Source: Stigmatella ashevillena (GTDB taxonomy: Bacteria > Myxococcota > Myxococcia > Myxococcales > Myxococcaceae). Taken from it: a stretch of 64,000 bases of DNA. This document shows, in pieces, positions 63,250 through 64,000 of the stretch. The notes beneath the pieces were generated by a model that was given only the letters and a program-made list of their open reading frames with translations, did no database searches and was not told the DNA's origin. The first letter of the stretch is position 1, and each line of letters opens with the position of its first letter. Both the position numbers and the translations under genes were made by a program. The stretch lies in the NCBI RefSeq assembly GCF_028368975.1, contig NZ_JAQNDM010000002.1:806001-870000 (forward strand), read 5' to 3'.

Positions 63250-64000
63250 CTATCCCTCCTCTTCTTCCTCGTCGTCGTCCTCGTAGCGGGAGACGGCGAT
63301 GAGAGGGGGCGCGTCCAGCACCGGAGCTCCTCGAGGAAGCGACTCCAGCCGGGCGGCGATTCCAGACACCGTCGCGTTCTCGAACAGGGAGACCACCGGC
63401 AGCTCCGCCTGAAGCTCCTGCCGCACCTTCGAAATGATCTGGATGGCCATGAGGGAGTGGCCGCCGAGGTCGAAGAAGTTGTCGTTCATTCCCACCCTTG
63501 GCACCCCCAGCACCTCCTGCCAAATCCCCGCCAGCTTCTTCTCCATCTCCGTGCGCGGTGCCACGTACTCCGCCTGCTCCGTCCCGTACTCCGGCGCAGG
63601 CAACGCCTTGCGGTCCACCTTCCCGTTGTGCGTCAGCGGCAGTGCCTCCATCACCACGAACGCTGAGGGCACCATCGCCGCCGTCAGTTGCCCCTTCAGG
63701 TACTCCGCGAGCTCCTTCCCCGTCGGCTTGGCTCCCGCTTCCTTCGGCGTCACGTACGCCACCAATCGCTTGTTCTGCCCTTCCGCCCTCGCCACCACCA
63801 CGCTCATTCCTACCTGCGGGTGTTTCCTCAAAGCCGCTTCGATCTCCCCCAGCTCGATCCGGATGCCTCGGATCTTCACTTGGTGGTCGTTGCGCCCCAG
63901 GAACTCGATGGTGCCGTCCTCCAGGTACCTCACCAAGTCGCCCGTGCGGTACAGCCTCTCTCCGGCCTGGGTGGCGAACGGGTTGGGCACGTAGCTGCCC
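63250..64000 (-). CDS. NRPS, C-terminal end: A-PCP (continues beyond the window)
   Basis: The visible 249 residues start inside an A domain. The frame is open to the edge and reads [10 protein letters not shown] before the A8 region [20 protein letters not shown] and the A10 motif [16 protein letters not shown] follows ([10 protein letters not shown]). The end is a short acidic tail, [11 protein letters not shown], instead of a TE or a docking domain. Specificity residues lie outside the window. An A-PCP end without TE next to mbtH and a CmlA-like hydroxylase suggests that this PCP holds the amino acid to be beta-hydroxylated. Whether it joins the pyrrole/polyene line or another product cannot be told. 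Confidence 0.9.
   Translation of the reverse strand, partial: GSYVPNPFATQAGERLYRTGDLVRYLEDGTIEFLGRNDHQVKIRGIRIELGEIEAALRKHPQVGMSVVVARAEGQNKRLVAYVTPKEAGAKPTGKELAEYLKGQLTAAMVPSAFVVMEALPLTHNGKVDRKALPAPEYGTEQAEYVAPRTEMEKKLAGIWQEVLGVPRVGMNDNFFDLGGHSLMAIQIISKVRQELQAELPVVSLFENATVSGIAARLESLPRGAPVLDAPPLIAVSRYEDDDEEEEEG

Overview
The window looks like a piece of a high-GC myxobacterial chromosome (Cystobacterineae/Myxococcaceae type). The evidence is an encapsulated-ferritin cargo protein ending in the Myxococcus targeting tail LTVGSLRR, an orphan groEL, hybrid two-component proteins, a myxobacterial lipoprotein toxin with a DUF2019 partner, and a very large PKS/NRPS operon. The species cannot be fixed from the sequence alone.

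Left part (1-8.9 kb) is mostly core genome: the end of a REC?-GAF-GGDEF protein, an EncC-like ferritin, a hybrid histidine kinase, groEL with a strong promoter and a CIRCE operator, a single-domain response regulator, and a TPR-zincin protein. It is followed by a degenerate 3' half of a tRNA-Sec gene, a polymorphic toxin/immunity pair, and a decapitated alpha/beta hydrolase that marks the edge of the accessory region.

The biosynthetic region runs from about 8.9 kb to at least 60.5 kb. A XRE regulator, a type II thioesterase and a PltL-like carrier protein sit at its left end. A minus-strand operon of 13 genes runs from 57652 down to 10607 with very short gaps and many ATGA/TGATG overlaps. In order of transcription: KS*-ACP with no AT; KS-AT*-KR-ACP with a truncated dead AT; Cy-A-PCP-KS-AT-DH-KR*-ACP; KS-AT-DH-KR-ACP; KS-AT-DH-KR-ACP; C-A-PCP-TE (Asn-like code); a patatin-like hydrolase; an ArsA-type ATPase; an unknown small protein; cMT-KR*-ACP with no KS or AT; a B12-type radical SAM enzyme of the RiPP-maturation class; KS-AT-DH-KR-ACP; and KS-AT* with no ACP. 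Divergent from it lie a prolyl-carrier dehydrogenase and a proline-activating enzyme whose specificity residues read DLLYLALVC.

Together the carrier protein, the dehydrogenase and the adenylating enzyme should make pyrrole-2-carboxyl-S-carrier as the starter. The first two megasynthase proteins look like relays that hand this starter to a heterocyclising NRPS module. Several DH/KR modules would then build a polyene, and an Asn-specific module with a thioesterase would release it. Pyrrole, azole, polyene and Asn are the building blocks of the DKxanthene pigments, so the product may be a DKxanthene or a relative. The radical SAM enzyme, the split module and the ArsA/patatin genes are the parts I cannot place in a known scheme.

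The right end (60.5-64 kb) holds a CmlA-like di-iron beta-hydroxylase with MbtH, a GNAT protein, and the A-PCP end of an NRPS that continues beyond the window. These may be a second beta-hydroxy amino acid cassette or the start of a neighbouring cluster.
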